A stretch of 6,288 nt of DNA, taken from Candidatus Avimonoglobus intestinipullorum (GTDB lineage Bacteria; Bacillota; Clostridia; UBA1381). The notes beneath the pieces were generated by a model that ran no database searches, was not told the DNA's origin, and worked only from the letters and a program-made list of their open reading frames with translations. The stretch covers positions 1-6,288 of the forward strand of contig DVND01000054.1 of NCBI GenBank assembly GCA_018714645.1, written 5' to 3'. Positions 5,901-6,288 of the stretch are shown piece by piece (position 1 is the first letter of the stretch; every line of letters begins with the position of its first letter). The position numbers and the translations under genes were made by a program.

Positions 5901-6288
5901 ATTTTCCCCCTGCTTCAGGGGATAATACAGTTCTGTTTTATAAACGCCAATTAAATTGCTTGCGCCAAACCCACCGTTCGGTTCCTCGGAGCTTCCCGCA
6001 TTTGAGGCGTTAATCGCGGTAAAATCCCCGCCGTTCACCGAGACGGCATAAGAGGACAGGTACTGCGGAAACGTATGCAGGGAAGCGGCGATTGTCAGCT
6101 GGTAATTCCCGGCCGCCGGCACGTCAAACGTGTATGTAACGCCGATCCCCCCTTCCGGAAGCGTCGAATCAGACGGTGATTTAATTCCCAGTGTCCCCGG
6201 TATATCGTTGTTATCGCCTTCAGTTTCAAATCCTATCCCCTTATAATCTGTTGTATGCGCATCTGTGCCCATGATGACAATTGGTTCT
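2916..6288 (-). CDS. Large multidomain extracellular glycoside hydrolase, GH-A clan (GH39-like), N-terminus outside window
   Basis: Numbered from the ATG at 6272 (1118 residues), domains appear in this order. Residues about 10-152 are a jelly-roll carbohydrate-binding module of CBM35/CBM6 type (VTYTFDVPAAGNYQLTI, ending IEQLVFTPI). About 165-228 is a small beta domain. About 240-545 is a TIM barrel, followed by its beta-sandwich to about 620. About 625-760 is Ig-like, 765-925 a second jelly-roll resembling CBM11/CIA30, and 926-1010 and 1011-1118 are Ig-like, the last carrying AFLWDSAQKPL. In the barrel, WEIWNEPD gives the acid/base E355 and VWVTEAG the nucleophile E460, the strand-4 and strand-7 pair of retaining clan GH-A enzymes; YNYHVH and HYWFVFPYYE fit the active site. 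GH39 is the best guess, but GH5, GH30, GH51 or an unclassified family is possible. No LPXTG, dockerin or SLH motif occurs at the C-terminus, so anchoring is not shown. The ATG at 6272 lacks a ribosome binding site and signal peptide, and the frame stays open to the edge (EPIVI precedes it), so the true start is beyond the window. Confidence 0.85.
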   Translation of the reverse strand, partial: EPIVIMGTDAHTTDYKGIGFETEGDNNDIPGTLGIKSPSDSTLPEGGIGVTYTFDVPAAGNYQLTIAASLHTFPQYLSSYAVSVNGGDFTAINASNAGSSEEPNGGFGASNLIGVYKTELYYPLKQGENTVSVYATSLRREGGRVYYFIEQLVFTPIPETTPAQPMGIFTDTEPVQFTLNMNGEIPYTVQDYFGETVLSGQTGADGTLDLGTMESGHYALYLNGVDVREFSVVRAPENRRNNDNSPFASDMASVFLVDEADVAGYARAAYLAGIRQIRERMRWGNANPAEGVYTYDSHDAYYEPFAEYGIKILNMYHSAPEFVKQDTEVLPDDLFAAYQFAKDAAAHYEGIINAWEIWNEPDIGFTAGTETADKYASLLKAMSIGYRDSGADVDVALGGIAYEPGAYVEQLMKNDAGKYFDIYNYHVHREVRAGLNVNSYPGNYKAHTQLMEEYDLTEKPVWVTEAGMFIPYENGSQDLTLQQQKTSARYLATSAVEGLASGEELHYWFVFPYYEEGNRNLGSFSSKNTPYASYNAAAAVTDALGNGVYEGRILGLPDGVQGYSFVDGDESIAALWSETAAEVQLLTNTDTAELTNIMGNRSTLDTDGGTLRLEAGPDIVFVRISGRFPSQLIERGNTVEKQDRADTLEINDRIVISQTYPAAAREDAKNRGYKLDKTAETTVSVDVYNFNDVRVAAQIKAKTYGGWSITPDTENLSLAPNSKTTLTFTITSDGSPTNSMLYPVVIGGETQYGGISNSVAYITSDETTERTPDAVMADYTEVDLWQRNAAGGTSQQFTAGADSITLSFNFPESVTDRWAYPTLVFRETQDYSAYDGIVVRVYCDAQTAGSTYRMFLTEESGSSYYTSTGYTLAEGWQQFLIPWDAFVLQGGSDANGELDIDAIASLKAGLNARAAGANTLTLENMGLYTISGNKCAGTFETLVYNDGVLTGTLSAAEVPYQSDTARVVVDGKTYDASLEGNVFSCELPLPAGKYTILACVTDESGTVVNKRITARAEPSGFACGDITFGDSAGNRIYTLRGSDTMKAMATVQNTRDEANICFLAIAVYDADGRLVNANVHTYQFASGEQAALEVAVEPAGGAYAKAFLWDSAQKPLTAAEVIN

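Overview
The window looks like ordinary chromosomal DNA from a Gram-positive anaerobe, most likely a Clostridia member of the Oscillospirales/Ruminococcaceae sort. This is inferred from the purine-rich Shine-Dalgarno sites, a TTG start with a strong G-rich ribosome binding site, a long clostridial-type citrate synthase, a TIGR04076-type small protein, and a secreted glycoside hydrolase ending in an 'AFLWDS..PL' module that I associate with clostridial extracellular proteins. The genes are visibly G+C-rich at third codon positions. The first ~180 bases are only about one third G+C by hand count.

Layout. Bases 1-162 (+) read as the last 53 codons of a gene that starts outside the window; they weakly resemble the C-terminus of a DNA polymerase III delta-prime-type clamp-loader subunit. 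A short AT-rich intergenic stretch holds an extended -10 promoter (about 184-212). It drives a plus-strand pair: citrate synthase (249-1610, TTG start) and, 16 bases later, a 114-residue TIGR04076-family protein of unknown function (1627-1971). A near-perfect 43-base palindrome (1968-2010) is the transcription terminator for both strands, and the stop codons of the two converging genes lie in mirror positions at its ends.

The rest (2007-6288) is a minus-strand carbohydrate operon. First in transcription order is a very large multidomain protein (2916 to the window edge, N-terminus missing). It has a jelly-roll carbohydrate-binding module, a small beta domain, a GH-A clan (GH39-like) TIM barrel with both catalytic glutamates, a second carbohydrate-binding-like module and Ig-like domains. 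Only 18 bases after its stop comes a 296-residue, signal-less five-bladed beta-propeller protein of GH43-like type with an apparent Asp/Asp/Glu triad. The likely division of labour is that the large protein attacks a polysaccharide outside the cell and the propeller enzyme trims imported oligosaccharides inside; the substrate cannot be read from the sequence.

I see no mobile element, CRISPR array, tRNA, rRNA or riboswitch. There is no strong evidence for a previously undescribed system. The most worthwhile leads are the unassigned hydrolase pair, the uncharacterised TIGR04076 protein paired with citrate synthase, and the compact stop-codon-bearing bidirectional terminator.
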